From Emticicia aquatilis (lineage in GTDB: Bacteria; Bacteroidota; Bacteroidia; Cytophagales; Spirosomataceae), in assembly GCF_014644295.1 (NCBI RefSeq), contig NZ_BMKK01000003.1, positions 434,001 to 498,000 on the forward strand: DNA of 64,000 bases, written 5' to 3'. The notes below the pieces were generated by a model. That model was not told the origin of the DNA. It was given only the letters and a program-made list of their open reading frames with translations, and did no database searches. A program made the translations under genes and the position numbers. Below, in pieces: positions 1 through 9,287 of the stretch. Numbering within the stretch: the first letter of the stretch is position 1; each line of letters opens with the position of its first letter.

Positions 1-1199
1 TGGTTGGTGATGCGAAAAATGGTAAAGGATATGAATTGAAAAAGAAATTGAATGATTTCGCTGTTCAGTTACAGAAATTTGCTGCTCCAAACACTAAATT
101 TCCTGAGTTAGCTGTTGATGCTTCGCAAGACCCAGCTTTGGCAAGAACTGATAATATTACTAAAAGTAAAGATTTCTCTGAGTTATATTTTGCTCAAACT
201 CCAGTACCAGCGGCATTGGCTGTATTGAGCCAAAAACAATCAGAGGTTCGTCGTTTAGAAGGTGAAGTATTAGAATATCTCGCAAGCCAAGTTGGTATCA
301 AAGAAATTAAGTTTGACGAAATTTTTGCAGTAGTTATTCCAGATTCACGTTCGGTAGTTGCGGGTCAGAAATACAAAGCTGAGGTAGCAATCGGAGCGTA
401 CTCTAAATCAATTACACCAAGAATTAGTATTAATGGTTCGGCTTTACCTGTGAAAGACGGTAAAGGTTTATACGAAATCACAGCTTCTGGTGGTGATTTT
501 GATAAAAATGGTCAGTTGAAACGTTCATATAAAGCAACTGTCTCCTATCCTTCACCTGATGGCTCAATGAAGTCAGTTGAAAAAGAAGAAACATATACAG
601 TATTGAAGCCATCGGTTCAAATCGAAACAGCAACGATGCCAGCTTTATATTTCAAATGTGCTAACCGTTTAGCAACATATTCACCAGGTTTAGGTGCTTT
701 GTATAGTCCAACGTTTAGTGGTTCTGGTGCTGAATTTATTCCAGGTGGAAGTGGTAAAGTTACTATCGTACCGAACTCTGCAAAAGTAACTATGGATGTG
801 ATTAATGGAGGAATCGTTCTACAGCCATTTAACTTCCCTGTTCGTCGTGTTCCTAAACCAACGATTAAGTTACTTGGAATTGATGAGCGTAGAGGAGCTT
901 CGGCTACTGGTTTAAGAACAATTAATATCGGTGCAATAGCTGATGAATCTTTCAAATCAACTAACCCAGAAGATGCTGCGTTTAGAGTGGCAGAATTTGA
1001 GGTGAACTTGGTTCGTGGTCCAAGAAGAGTAGGAAATAGCACATATAGTGGAACTGCAAATATTTCTAACCTTGCACAACAAGCACAAGCTGGTGACCGT
1101 TATGTAATTGTAGTTAAGCGTGTAGAACGTAAGAATTTCAAAGGTGAAATTGAGTCAGTTGATGTGGGTGAAGTTATCTTCAATATCCCACTGAATTAA
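1..1199 (+). CDS. gldM: Gliding motility / T9SS protein GldM (PorM), C-terminal part
   Basis: The gene enters from the left edge: the frame is open from base 3 (VGDAKNGKGYEL...) and no true start is in the window, so about 399 residues of a protein usually a little over 500 long are seen. The N-terminal transmembrane helix is missing from the window. What remains is the periplasmic part: a helical segment followed by beta-rich domains (for example the region around SITPRISINGSALPV), ending in a strand-rich domain with RRVGNSTYSGTANISN. GldM pairs with GldL in the inner membrane as the proton-driven motor of the type 9 secretion system and of gliding, and its periplasmic arm reaches GldK/GldN at the outer membrane. 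gldN follows after 21 bases, the conserved gldKLMN order, so gldK and gldL should lie just left of this window. Confidence 0.93.
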   Translation, partial: VGDAKNGKGYELKKKLNDFAVQLQKFAAPNTKFPELAVDASQDPALARTDNITKSKDFSELYFAQTPVPAALAVLSQKQSEVRRLEGEVLEYLASQVGIKEIKFDEIFAVVIPDSRSVVAGQKYKAEVAIGAYSKSITPRISINGSALPVKDGKGLYEITASGGDFDKNGQLKRSYKATVSYPSPDGSMKSVEKEETYTVLKPSVQIETATMPALYFKCANRLATYSPGLGALYSPTFSGSGAEFIPGGSGKVTIVPNSAKVTMDVINGGIVLQPFNFPVRRVPKPTIKLLGIDERRGASATGLRTINIGAIADESFKSTNPEDAAFRVAEFEVNLVRGPRRVGNSTYSGTANISNLAQQAQAGDRYVIVVKRVERKNFKGEIESVDVGEVIFNIPLN

Positions 1200-1220
1200 T
1201 AATAAAAAATTGTCAGAATT

Positions 1221-2099
1221 ATGAAGAAATTACAAGGCTTGGCTTTTGGTATGTCTTTGATTATCAGCCAGTTTGCAGTAGCTCAAGAAAAGTCAAATAA
1301 TTATTTGAATCCGCTATCGCTTCGCCCTATACATGAAGAAAACGTCATGTATAAAACAACTTTGTGGCGAAGAATTGACTTGAAAGAAAAGCAAAATCAA
1401 CCGCTTTTCTCGAAAGGAAGTGAAATTACAAGACACTTGATTGATGCCGTAAAAGCTGGTTTGATTGAAGCCTATGATAATGATTCTTTGACAACAAAGC
1501 TTACACTCGACCAATTCAATGAGCGTTTATTATTGAAAGGCGAAGGCGGTGGTTTATCAGAAGAAGAAAAAGCAGCTGGTTTTTCGACTGGCGGTGACGA
1601 CGGTTGGGGTGGAGATAGTGGCGGTGCTGCTAAACCCGCAGCTGGTGGTGCTGCTCCCGCAGCAGCAGCTGACCCTGGTGCTGGTGTAGAGATTTTCCCG
1701 ACACAGTTGACAACTCTCGAGTTGAAAGAAGACTGGATTTTTGATAAACAACGTTCACGTCAGTATTTTGATATTCTTACGTTGAAATTAATCATTCCAG
1801 CTGACCAAACAACTTTAGGTTTCGACCGTCCGATTTGTGTATTCAAATACAAAGAATTGGAGCGTTATTTCCGTAGCAATCCTAAATGTATTTGGTACAA
1901 TGCTGCTAATGTAGCATCGCACAAAAACTTAGCAGATGCTTTTGAATTGCGTTTGTTTCATGGAAAGATTATCAAAAAATCGAATGCTTTAGATAATTTC
2001 TTAGACGATATTTATAAATCTCCACGTGAAGGTTTGTTGAAGTCTGAGCAATTAGAACACGAATTGATGGAATTTGAACACAATTTGTGGGAATATTAA
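1221..2099 (+). CDS. gldN: Gliding motility / T9SS protein GldN (PorN)
   Basis: A 292-residue exported protein with a signal peptide (residues 1-22, ending AVAQ). The N-terminal conserved part includes NPLSLRPIHEENVMYKTTLW, where the GldN family starts; the C-terminal part has GFDRPICVFKYKELERYF and ends at HNLWEY. GldN forms, with the lipoprotein GldK, the periplasmic ring of the type 9 secretion system that GldM contacts. Position directly after gldM supports the call. Odd feature: residues 107-156 form a Gly/Ala/Pro-rich low-complexity linker between the two conserved halves. A strong terminator follows 17 bases after the stop, so gldN is the last gene of the operon. Confidence 0.93.
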   Translation: MKKLQGLAFGMSLIISQFAVAQEKSNNYLNPLSLRPIHEENVMYKTTLWRRIDLKEKQNQPLFSKGSEITRHLIDAVKAGLIEAYDNDSLTTKLTLDQFNERLLLKGEGGGLSEEEKAAGFSTGGDDGWGGDSGGAAKPAAGGAAPAAAADPGAGVEIFPTQLTTLELKEDWIFDKQRSRQYFDILTLKLIIPADQTTLGFDRPICVFKYKELERYFRSNPKCIWYNAANVASHKNLADAFELRLFHGKIIKKSNALDNFLDDIYKSPREGLLKSEQLEHELMEFEHNLWEY

Positions 2100-2116
2100 G
2101 ATTCAGTTAGTAATCT

Positions 2117-2156
2117 AACAAAAAAGGGAAAATCTTTCGATTTTCCCTTTTTTGTT
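2117..2156. terminator. Bidirectional rho-independent terminator
   Basis: A perfect 18-bp stem (2117-2134 with 2139-2156) with a four-base loop. The stem begins with an A-run and ends with a T-run, so it works for both strands. It separates gldN (plus) from the convergent inositol oxygenase gene (minus). Confidence 0.85.
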
Positions 2157-2171
2157 GCCCTATTATCTCGA

Positions 2172-3050
2172 TTAGAATTTCAAAGTAGCTGGCAAATATT
2201 TAGCTACTAAATCTTCGTAGTAAGGGCGAAGTTCTTTGGCATTTGGTGGCACTGGCACTTTAGAATACAAATCGTAAGGATTGAATTTATCTACCCATTT
2301 GAACATTTTGTAGTCGTGAGCCGACATCAAATGACTGTAAGCATCATCACGGTGTTGCGGATAGAATGAGTGATAACGAATTGGGTAGAGAGCTTCTTCT
2401 GGCAAATAATTTTTCATCATTTGGTAAAGATACTCGTCGTGTCCCCAAGACATTTTTACGTTTTCAAGTCCACAATTTGGTGAATAGATACCATATTTTG
2501 TGTTATAACGTTCGTCTTTAGAGTCTGGGTTTGCCTCGAAAAACTCAGGGTAAACGATTTTATCTGAGTGCTTGCAACCCACAGGAAAGGTATCGCCTAC
2601 AACTGCCCATTGTGGCTCGCCGAACAAGCAAAGAACCTTGCCTAAATCGTGCATAAAGCCCATTAGAACGAACCAATCTGGGTGGCCGTCGGCTCTGATA
2701 GCCTCTGATGTTTGAAGTAGGTGTTGAAACTGGTCGAGGTTCGTATCTGGGTCAGAATCATCAACCAAAGTATTCAAGAAATCAATCGCATCCCAAACTG
2801 ACATTTCACGTTTGTCGAACTTCAAGAACTCTTTTTCTTTCTGAACAACAAAATCGTAAGTTTGATAAGTATGATTCAAACGGTAGAATTCTCTAACGGT
2901 ATTTACTCGCTCCGAATCAGTATAGTTACGGTATTCTTCTTTCTTTTTCTTAGTTTCAGCGTTTTTAGGCTCTGGGTATCTTTCGAGCAAATCATCTTCC
3001 CACTCTTCGATGCTTGCGAGGGGCGAAATTTCTTTTTCAGTGAAGTTCAT
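2172..3050 (-). CDS. myo-Inositol oxygenase (MIOX)
   Basis: A 292-residue cytoplasmic protein of the MIOX family. MIOX uses a di-iron centre and O2 to cleave myo-inositol to D-glucuronate. All six expected iron ligands can be placed: H123 (GHPDW), H134-D135 (FMHDLGK), H204 (SWGHDEYLY), H227 (RYHSFYPQH) and D260 (FNPYDLY). Length matches eukaryotic MIOX (about 285). The start is the only well-placed ATG before MNFTEKEIS. It is the last gene of a minus-strand run headed by susC/susD, but the susCD terminator (3230-3271) and a LacI-type operator (3192-3201) lie between, so it probably has its own promoter under the same regulator. Bacterial MIOX is uncommon and would supply glucuronate to the uronate pathway suggested by the neighbouring genes; that link is inference. 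Confidence 0.9.
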   Translation of the reverse strand: MNFTEKEISPLASIEEWEDDLLERYPEPKNAETKKKKEEYRNYTDSERVNTVREFYRLNHTYQTYDFVVQKEKEFLKFDKREMSVWDAIDFLNTLVDDSDPDTNLDQFQHLLQTSEAIRADGHPDWFVLMGFMHDLGKVLCLFGEPQWAVVGDTFPVGCKHSDKIVYPEFFEANPDSKDERYNTKYGIYSPNCGLENVKMSWGHDEYLYQMMKNYLPEEALYPIRYHSFYPQHRDDAYSHLMSAHDYKMFKWVDKFNPYDLYSKVPVPPNAKELRPYYEDLVAKYLPATLKF

Positions 3051-3188
3051 TTCTATTATTTTTTGAATTGTCTAATGAATTTTTCGGCTTTTTGAAACTT
3101 AATAAAAATATCTGACCTATGATGCAGACATTCAAACTAAATCTCATGCAATAAAGTAATAAAATCTATAACATTTCAAATAAATTTT

Positions 3189-3204
3189 ACGCAAACGTTT
3201 GAAA
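3189..3204. promoter_or_regulatory. LacI-type operator upstream of MIOX
   Basis: Contains the perfect 10-bp palindrome CAAACGTTTG (3192-3201) with the central CG typical of LacI-family operators, about 140 bases before the MIOX start. The flanks match the site at 8413 closely (TACGCAAACGTTTGAAAT is shared), which a chance palindrome would not show. No LacI-family gene is in the window. Confidence 0.6.
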
Positions 3205-3229
3205 TCGTTGCAAAAAGAAATTTGATAAA

Positions 3230-3271
3230 AAGCGATGATAAATAAAATTTAAGTTTTATTTATCATCGCTT
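3230..3271 (-). terminator. Terminator of the susCD operon
   Basis: Perfect 18-bp inverted repeat (3230-3247 with 3254-3271), loop of six. On the minus strand the stem is followed by a T-run, as expected for termination of susC-susD transcription. It lies about 50 bases past the susD stop and before the MIOX operator. Confidence 0.75.
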
Positions 3272-3323
3272 AATCAATTAATAATGAACGCTTTACAATT
3301 ATTAATTATACATTCCAATAAAA

Positions 3324-5006
3324 TTAATATCCTTGATTTTGTTTCAAATAGCCAGGAAGGTTTGATGCACCATCAATGGCTGTTTGTGGAATCGGGAAGA
3401 TACGTTTGAGTTTATCCGTGTTGGTTTTCTCGGTCCAAGTTCCTTCGTATTTTCCGAAACGAATCATATCAGTACGGCGAAGCATTTCCCAGTAAAACTC
3501 AAAGCCACGTTCTCTAAATAAAATATCGAGCGACATTGATGTAAGAGCAGGCGGAGGGGTTGTACGTGCAGCACGAACGATGTTTACATCGGCTAATGCA
3601 CCCGCAGCATCATTACTTTTACGTAGTTTTGCTTCGGCACGCATCAGATAAACATCTGCCAAACGAACAATCACGATGTCGGCTTCTCCGAAGTTACGTC
3701 CACTAACTGATTTTTTACTGAATTCATATTTTTCAACACGGTAGCCAGAACTGTAATCGCTTCCTGCGGTTGTAAAGTCAACTTTTTCGGTAAAATTTAC
3801 TGGTACAGTTGGGCGATTACGAGTATCATTGAAGAGTTTACCTACTTTAAATTTACCATCTGGACATTTCAAGAATACACCATTTTTTCTAATCAAACCA
3901 TATTGTTGACCTCTCAAAATACCACGGTTAATATTAAAATTAGCTTCAGCTACACAAGAGTCAGCAGGGTTTGAGTATGCCGAAAGATTTTGTTTGTAGA
4001 AACGTGGGTCAACTGCCGAAGGGTCTTTTGGAGCGTATTGGTCAACCCAAGTACGATAGAAATCAGGTGTGATAGCTGGGCCATCAGTACCATTCGCATT
4101 TGGATAAGCTGGAAGAGGGAACTGGTCGCCCGATAGCGAGAAATAAGCCATACGGTTGTGTCCATTCAACTCTGCACGTTGGTCAACTGCAAAAATCAAC
4201 TCAGGGTTAGTGTGATTGTCAGAACCGAAAATTGAGAAGTAATCTGGAGATAATTTGTATGTACCAGAGTTAATGATTTTATCACAATATTCAGTTACTT
4301 TGTCCATCTCATCAGCTTTGAAAGTAGGAGTGCCGTAAACATCACGATAAACCGCAGCATTGAGGTATAAGCGAGCCAATAAACCCCATACGGCACCTTT
4401 CGACAAACGACCTGGGCCAACTGTTGCATCTAAGTTTGGTTCAACCGCCAAAAACTCATTTTTAACATATTGGAATGCTTCTTCTCCACGAAGAATTTTT
4501 GAAGTTTCGCCAATGTCTTCTTTCACGAAAACTAATCCAAACAAATCGAGTGTAAGCATCGAGTAATAAGCACGCATTCCACGAGCTTCAGCCAAATATA
4601 CTTTAGCGTTGGCATCATTGAGCGTTGGAAGGGTGTTCATGGCCGTAATGGCACGAGACATTCCTTGCAAAATGAAGTTCCAAGTATTTCTGATATTTGG
4701 GTCGGTGCTTTGGTAAGTATGTTGGTGCATGGCAATGTAAATACCATTATCGCCCCAGTCAGTACCGCCACGGTAAGGCAAGATAGCCTCATCGGTCGAG
4801 ATTTCTTGAATCGCAAAATAGTTGGTATGCAAGAAAATATCCGGGAGACGTGCATACACAGGGGCGATGATACCGTCGGCAGCTTGTTTGTCAGTAAGTT
4901 TGGCAGCCGAAAGGGTTTCGTCCAGAATTTCTTCTTTCAGGTCGGTGCAGCCTTCTAAAACAGCAAAGCTACACAGGAATAATAATGAATATATTTTCTT
5001 TTTCAT
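3324..5006 (-). CDS. SusD/RagB family outer-membrane nutrient-binding lipoprotein
   Basis: About 560 residues. The start at 5006 (MKKKIYSLLFLCSF) is chosen because it gives a lipoprotein signal with cysteine in LEGCTDL; an in-frame upstream ATG at 5039 would lie inside the susC coding end. SusD-like proteins sit on the outside of the outer membrane as a lid on the SusC barrel and bind glycan. Family marks are the TPR-like helical body (AEARGMRAYYSMLTLDLFG), the middle region GLLARLYLNAAVY and the C-terminal DVYLMRAEAKLR and LFRERGFEFYWEMLRRTDMI. The gap to susC is 19 bases, so the two are co-transcribed. The ligand cannot be read from sequence; the neighbourhood suggests an uronic-acid sugar or inositol derivative. 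Confidence 0.93.
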   Translation of the reverse strand: MKKKIYSLLFLCSFAVLEGCTDLKEEILDETLSAAKLTDKQAADGIIAPVYARLPDIFLHTNYFAIQEISTDEAILPYRGGTDWGDNGIYIAMHQHTYQSTDPNIRNTWNFILQGMSRAITAMNTLPTLNDANAKVYLAEARGMRAYYSMLTLDLFGLVFVKEDIGETSKILRGEEAFQYVKNEFLAVEPNLDATVGPGRLSKGAVWGLLARLYLNAAVYRDVYGTPTFKADEMDKVTEYCDKIINSGTYKLSPDYFSIFGSDNHTNPELIFAVDQRAELNGHNRMAYFSLSGDQFPLPAYPNANGTDGPAITPDFYRTWVDQYAPKDPSAVDPRFYKQNLSAYSNPADSCVAEANFNINRGILRGQQYGLIRKNGVFLKCPDGKFKVGKLFNDTRNRPTVPVNFTEKVDFTTAGSDYSSGYRVEKYEFSKKSVSGRNFGEADIVIVRLADVYLMRAEAKLRKSNDAAGALADVNIVRAARTTPPPALTSMSLDILFRERGFEFYWEMLRRTDMIRFGKYEGTWTEKTNTDKLKRIFPIPQTAIDGASNLPGYLKQNQGY

Positions 5007-5025
5007 TGGAGTATTTTTTGAGCTT

Positions 5026-8000
5026 TTAGAATGAAACATTTAGACCAAAGATGATTGATTTAGCTTTTGGATAGCTTAAATAGTCGATACCGTACGATGA
5101 AATACCGTTGATAGTTCGGTCGGTGTTTACTTCTGGGTCATAGCCATCGTATTTCGTAATTACGAAAAGGTTTTGGCCTGTAACAGATAAACGCAATGCT
5201 GGAATGTATTTATCAATACCCAATGCTTTGGTATTGAAGCTATAACCTAAAGCTAAGTTATTGAGGCGAAGGAATGCTCCATCTTTTAAGAAACGAGTAG
5301 AAACTGGTGCTGAGTTATTAGTCGATTCGTTGGCATATTTTACAGCCTCAGGTGTTGTATTGATTCCTTTCGACAAACGGAGTTTGTAGAAGTTAGAGTT
5401 GGCAGTATTATCATAGATTTTATTGCCACGAACACCGTTGAAGTTTACTATTAAATCGAAGCCTTTGTAACCGATATTTCCGAAGAAGTTATATTGCATA
5501 GTAGGCAAAGCACTACCCGCTGCGATACGGTCTTTGTCAGTAACGAGGCCATCGCCATCAACATCACGGTAGGTGCTAAGACCTTTGTCGTCGAAACCTG
5601 TGAAGTCTTTCAAGAAGAAAGTTCCGATTGGCTCACCACTAAGATAACCATTGATTGTAGCCGATGTAAGACCCGAACCAGAAGCACTTCCCGAAGGAAT
5701 AACCGAATAAGGCGAGTTTGTTACTTTGTTACGAATGAAAGTTACGTTTCCACCGATTCCGTAGTTTAGACCGCTATTTGTTTTCTGACGATAAGCGAGT
5801 TCGATTTCCAAACCTTTGTTGGTGATATTCATATCTTTTACGTTTGTCCAGAATGTACCTGCTGGTTGAACAGGGTCAGAAGGAATAACTTCTAAGAGAA
5901 TATCACTCGACACTTTATTAAAATAGTCAACCGAGCCTGATAATGCACCATTCAAGAAACCAAAGTCGAGACCAAGGTTTGTTTGTGTTGAAACTTCCCA
6001 TTGAATATCAGGATTTGCTAAACGGCTATAAGTAGTACCTGCTGGGTAAACACTTGATGAATTGAGCGGATAACTCGTAGCTGCTGAAACCGTTGATGTA
6101 AATAAGGCTTGGGTAATTTTTGATGGAATTTCTTGGTTACCAGTTTGTCCCCAACCTGCACGAAGTTTCAAGTTGCTAACTGGCGAGCCTTTCATGAAAG
6201 CTTCTTCTGAGATTCTCCAACCTGCTGCGAACGAAGGGAAAATACCGTATTTGTTGTTATCACCAAATTTTGATGAACCATCGGCACGAACCGTAGCTGT
6301 GAGTAAATATTTGTCTTTGAAACTATAGTTTACTCTTGAGAAAAACGACTGTAATTCGTTTTTGAGGGCATAACCCGAAGGCTTGTTATTAGCCAAAGTA
6401 AGTTCTTGACCTAAACCTGGGTTATAGATAGGCTCAATATCCGAAATTGGGAACTTATTGATACTCGACGAACGACCTTGCAAGAAAAACTTTTGGTAAG
6501 AATGTCCAACCAATGCTGTTAGGCTGTGGTTGTTGAAATCTTTAGTATAAGTCAAATAGTTTTCGATGAGGCTATTGCTATTGTTTGTATAGATAGTTTC
6601 GAGGCGACCATCTTGCAAAGGCACAGCGTTTGGTAAAGATTCTAAATCACGTACCGAATTTGAGTTATCAATACCATAGTTGAGACGGTAAGTCAAATCT
6701 TTTGTGATTTTGAGCGATGGCGAGATATTTCCAATCAAACGATTTGTTTTTGTAATATCTTTTTCCAATTTCAAACTAACCAATGGGTTTACTAAGTTTG
6801 GATAAACCGCAGGATTGCCGTTGGCATCGAGTGCAGGGTAAGTTGGGTTTACTGAAATCGCATTTCCAATCATACTTCCGATTGGCGGACGCATGTTAGT
6901 AGTGAAAGTAGCATTAAGGTTTACATCAACACTTAGACGGTCTTCCCAGAATTTCTGATTGACATTGATACGACCTGTATAACGATTCAAATCGTTGTTT
7001 TTCAAGATACCTTCTTGTTTTTGAGCTCCAAACGACGCATAATATGTCAGTTTTCCTGCTCCACCACCCATTGTAAGGTTATGGTTTTGCGTATAGGCCG
7101 TGCGAGTGATTTCTTTTTGCCAATCGGTATTTCCTTTTAAATCTTCTAAAACACCACCTACGCTTGGTACGGCTTTGCGGTATTCGTCAGCTGTATAAAC
7201 AGGCAATGCACGAGCGATTTCGGAAATACCCAAACTCGCCGAATAATTCATCGAAGAACTTCCTGCTTTTCCTTTTTTAGTAGTAATCAAAACTACGCCA
7301 TTTGCTCCACGAGCACCGTAGATAGCTGTTGCAGAAGCATCTTTCAATACATCAATTGTTTCAATATCTTGTGGGTTCAAGAATGTAAGTGGGTTCATTG
7401 CACCACCTGTTCCCGAATTATCCAAAGCTAAACCATCAACCACGAATAGGGGAGTACTGCCCGTACGAACACCACCTGGCCCTCTGATTGAGATATTTTG
7501 TGCCGAACCTGGCTCTCCACTGGCTGAAGTAACGTTTACACCCGCTACTTTACCTTGTAAAAGCTGCTCAGGAGAGTTGATGATACCCTTGTTGAACTCT
7601 TCGCTTCTAACTGATTTTACTGCACCTGTGATGTCGGTTTTCTTGGCTGTACCGTAACCTACAACTACAACTTCGCTGAGGGTTTTGCTATCAGATTTGA
7701 GTTGTACATTGATTTGAGTTTGGCTGCCTACGTTTACTTCTTGTGGCGTGTAACCAACATAGCTAAATACCAAGACAGCTTTGCTATCTGGCACAGCGAT
7801 TGTATATTCACCATTGCCGTCGGTGATTGCACCTTTTGTGCTACCTTTGGCCGTTACGCTTACTCCCGGAAGGCCATCGCCTGTTTCGGCATCGGTAACT
7901 TTACCTTTTACAGTAATGTCGATGGCATTAATGCGTGCAGTGGGTTGATTTTTGGCAAAGCCAACATCGACCCCCAGAAATGCAAATAATAGGATAGTGA

Positions 8001-8058
8001 CAGATAGCTTTGTGAATAATGGAGAAAGCAACCTGTTTTTCAGTAATTTTTGATTCAT
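5026..8058 (-). CDS. SusC/RagA family TonB-dependent outer-membrane transporter
   Basis: A 1010-residue TonB-dependent receptor. It has an N-terminal signal (to about residue 35), a carboxypeptidase regulatory-like beta-sandwich (about 48-118, VKGKVTDAETGDGLPGVSV), the TonB-box/linker signature SEVVVVGYGTAKKTDITGAV, the plug domain (IRGPGGVRTGSTPLFVVDG, DVLKDASATAIYGARGANGV), and a long 22-strand barrel ending in an aromatic residue (NVSF). It forms the uptake channel for SusD-bound oligosaccharide. Transcription with susD is clear. Upstream lies a 422-base gap with two LacI-type operators, so sugar-responsive control at this gene is likely. Confidence 0.95.
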   Translation of the reverse strand: MNQKLLKNRLLSPLFTKLSVTILLFAFLGVDVGFAKNQPTARINAIDITVKGKVTDAETGDGLPGVSVTAKGSTKGAITDGNGEYTIAVPDSKAVLVFSYVGYTPQEVNVGSQTQINVQLKSDSKTLSEVVVVGYGTAKKTDITGAVKSVRSEEFNKGIINSPEQLLQGKVAGVNVTSASGEPGSAQNISIRGPGGVRTGSTPLFVVDGLALDNSGTGGAMNPLTFLNPQDIETIDVLKDASATAIYGARGANGVVLITTKKGKAGSSSMNYSASLGISEIARALPVYTADEYRKAVPSVGGVLEDLKGNTDWQKEITRTAYTQNHNLTMGGGAGKLTYYASFGAQKQEGILKNNDLNRYTGRINVNQKFWEDRLSVDVNLNATFTTNMRPPIGSMIGNAISVNPTYPALDANGNPAVYPNLVNPLVSLKLEKDITKTNRLIGNISPSLKITKDLTYRLNYGIDNSNSVRDLESLPNAVPLQDGRLETIYTNNSNSLIENYLTYTKDFNNHSLTALVGHSYQKFFLQGRSSSINKFPISDIEPIYNPGLGQELTLANNKPSGYALKNELQSFFSRVNYSFKDKYLLTATVRADGSSKFGDNNKYGIFPSFAAGWRISEEAFMKGSPVSNLKLRAGWGQTGNQEIPSKITQALFTSTVSAATSYPLNSSSVYPAGTTYSRLANPDIQWEVSTQTNLGLDFGFLNGALSGSVDYFNKVSSDILLEVIPSDPVQPAGTFWTNVKDMNITNKGLEIELAYRQKTNSGLNYGIGGNVTFIRNKVTNSPYSVIPSGSASGSGLTSATINGYLSGEPIGTFFLKDFTGFDDKGLSTYRDVDGDGLVTDKDRIAAGSALPTMQYNFFGNIGYKGFDLIVNFNGVRGNKIYDNTANSNFYKLRLSKGINTTPEAVKYANESTNNSAPVSTRFLKDGAFLRLNNLALGYSFNTKALGIDKYIPALRLSVTGQNLFVITKYDGYDPEVNTDRTINGISSYGIDYLSYPKAKSIIFGLNVSF

Positions 8059-8412
8059 TGTCGTTGACTGATTTTGTGATTAAGAATACTTGTTAGGTTT
8101 GTGAAAGGCAAATACAGAAAACTGTATCAGATGAACAGCACATGACATTGGTGTTAAATTAGGTAATCATAAATGGTTTGGTGAAAAATTGATTTAAAAA
8201 GAGAAATAAAGACACTGGGTTGCTCAATTAGTAAGTATTTGCCTTGAGAAACAACTGCAAAACTACATCTTACTGATTAGGAGAATATTACCGTAATGTT
8301 ACGATTATATTGTCAAAAGTCAATAGTTTATACGTAATGAAGTGTTAAACATAGAATACTTGCTACTGCATTTTACTAATAAAAAATAAGATATTTCTCA
8401 TAAATTATTACG
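8059..8412. other. Long leader region of susC
   Basis: About 350 bases between the susC start and the paired operators contain no convincing gene. On the minus strand there is a TAGTTTTG at 8265-8258 that resembles the Bacteroidota -7 box (TAnnTTTG), but no matching -33 TTTG is in place. The long leader may hold a regulatory 5' untranslated region, as is common for sus-type operons; no clear riboswitch fold was recognised. Confidence 0.3.
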
Positions 8413-8443
8413 CAAACGTTTGAAATAGTTATGCAAACGTTTG
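8413..8443. promoter_or_regulatory. Tandem LacI-type operators upstream of susC
   Basis: Two copies of the palindrome CAAACGTTTG (8413-8422 and 8434-8443), both followed by AAAT, with centres 21 bases apart, two helical turns, so two dimers would bind the same DNA face. The left site and its flank match the site at 3192 before MIOX. They lie about 355-385 bases upstream of the susC start and 38 bases past the upstream gene's stop. Confidence 0.65.
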
Positions 8444-8480
8444 AAATTGGGGAGGGTGTGAGGAGAAATGAATTAAACCT

Positions 8481-9287
8481 TTAAGAAATAGGTAACTCCA
8501 ACAACTCAGGATTATTAACAAATCGTTTCAGTAGTTTAAATAATTTGCCACCGTGCGAAGCATCGATGACCCGATGGTCGAGAGCCGCACCGAGCATCAG
8601 AATACTTCGAGGTACGATTTCGTCATTCACAACCCAAGGTTTTTTACTAACGCCTCCTAAAATCAAAACAAATGCAATATTAGCCGAAGGCATCAAGGCA
8701 GGATAGCCAATGTCCAGACCAATACTACCGATATTTGATAGAATAAACGAACCAAAGTTATTGGCCGAAAGCCCCAGCGGAGGAATAGAAATACCAAGTG
8801 TGGTAGTAATATATTTGATTGACTGATAAACCCACCCACGCAAGGGCCACGGAATAGCCGCCAGTTTTTCTTTCATTTGCATGGTGGCGTTTTCATCGCC
8901 ATTGTAAGTTTTTTGGATTTCTTCTCGCAGTTTTACAGCCGACTCTGTAAGGGTCAGTTTATCAGCATTCAGCATTTTTACCGAACCCATTTCTCCGCTT
9001 TGCAAAAGAATACTTACGGTGGCATTGATTGCTTCTTGCGAATAAATATTCCCCCTCTTTACATAGGTATTTAGCTCTGGAATTTCTTTAATAGCACGAG
9101 CCGTAGCTACCAAAAAAAAGTGTGTAAGTGTGATTTTTACGCCAGATTTGCGTTTGTCGGCAATGTATTTTTCTAAATCAGTAATATCAATCTCGACCGA
9201 ACCAAAGATTTTTGAGTCAACAGGTTTTTTGTATATCGTTGAGGCGGTCTTTCGCCAAGAAGTATTCAATGGGTTGTTTTCTTTCAT
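8481..9287 (-). CDS. Stand-alone 2-oxoacid dehydrogenase E2-type acyltransferase catalytic domain
   Basis: 268 residues that match only the catalytic domain of dihydrolipoamide acyltransferases (chloramphenicol-acetyltransferase fold). The catalytic motif appears near the C-terminus as DHRVIDASHGGKL (family DHRxxDG, with Ala-Ser in place of the usual Gly), preceded by LSNIGSIG and an active-site-side LTHFFLVATARAI. There is no lipoyl domain and no E1/E3-binding domain, so it is not a normal component of pyruvate or 2-oxoglutarate dehydrogenase. Its start overlaps the stop of the SRPBCC gene by four bases (ATGA), showing translational coupling. Bacteroidota often carry such free catalytic domains; acyl acceptor unknown. 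Confident in the fold, not in the reaction. Confidence 0.8.
   Translation of the reverse strand: MKENNPLNTSWRKTASTIYKKPVDSKIFGSVEIDITDLEKYIADKRKSGVKITLTHFFLVATARAIKEIPELNTYVKRGNIYSQEAINATVSILLQSGEMGSVKMLNADKLTLTESAVKLREEIQKTYNGDENATMQMKEKLAAIPWPLRGWVYQSIKYITTTLGISIPPLGLSANNFGSFILSNIGSIGLDIGYPALMPSANIAFVLILGGVSKKPWVVNDEIVPRSILMLGAALDHRVIDASHGGKLFKLLKRFVNNPELLELPIS

Noticed and set aside
617-1042. Open frame on the minus strand inside gldM
   Set aside because: Low-complexity shadow of a conserved gene; no family signature.
5007-5039. Longer N-terminus for SusD
   Set aside because: Overlaps susC end and displaces the lipoprotein signal.
5494-5769. Small plus-strand gene inside susC
   Set aside because: Antisense of the conserved barrel, no motif.
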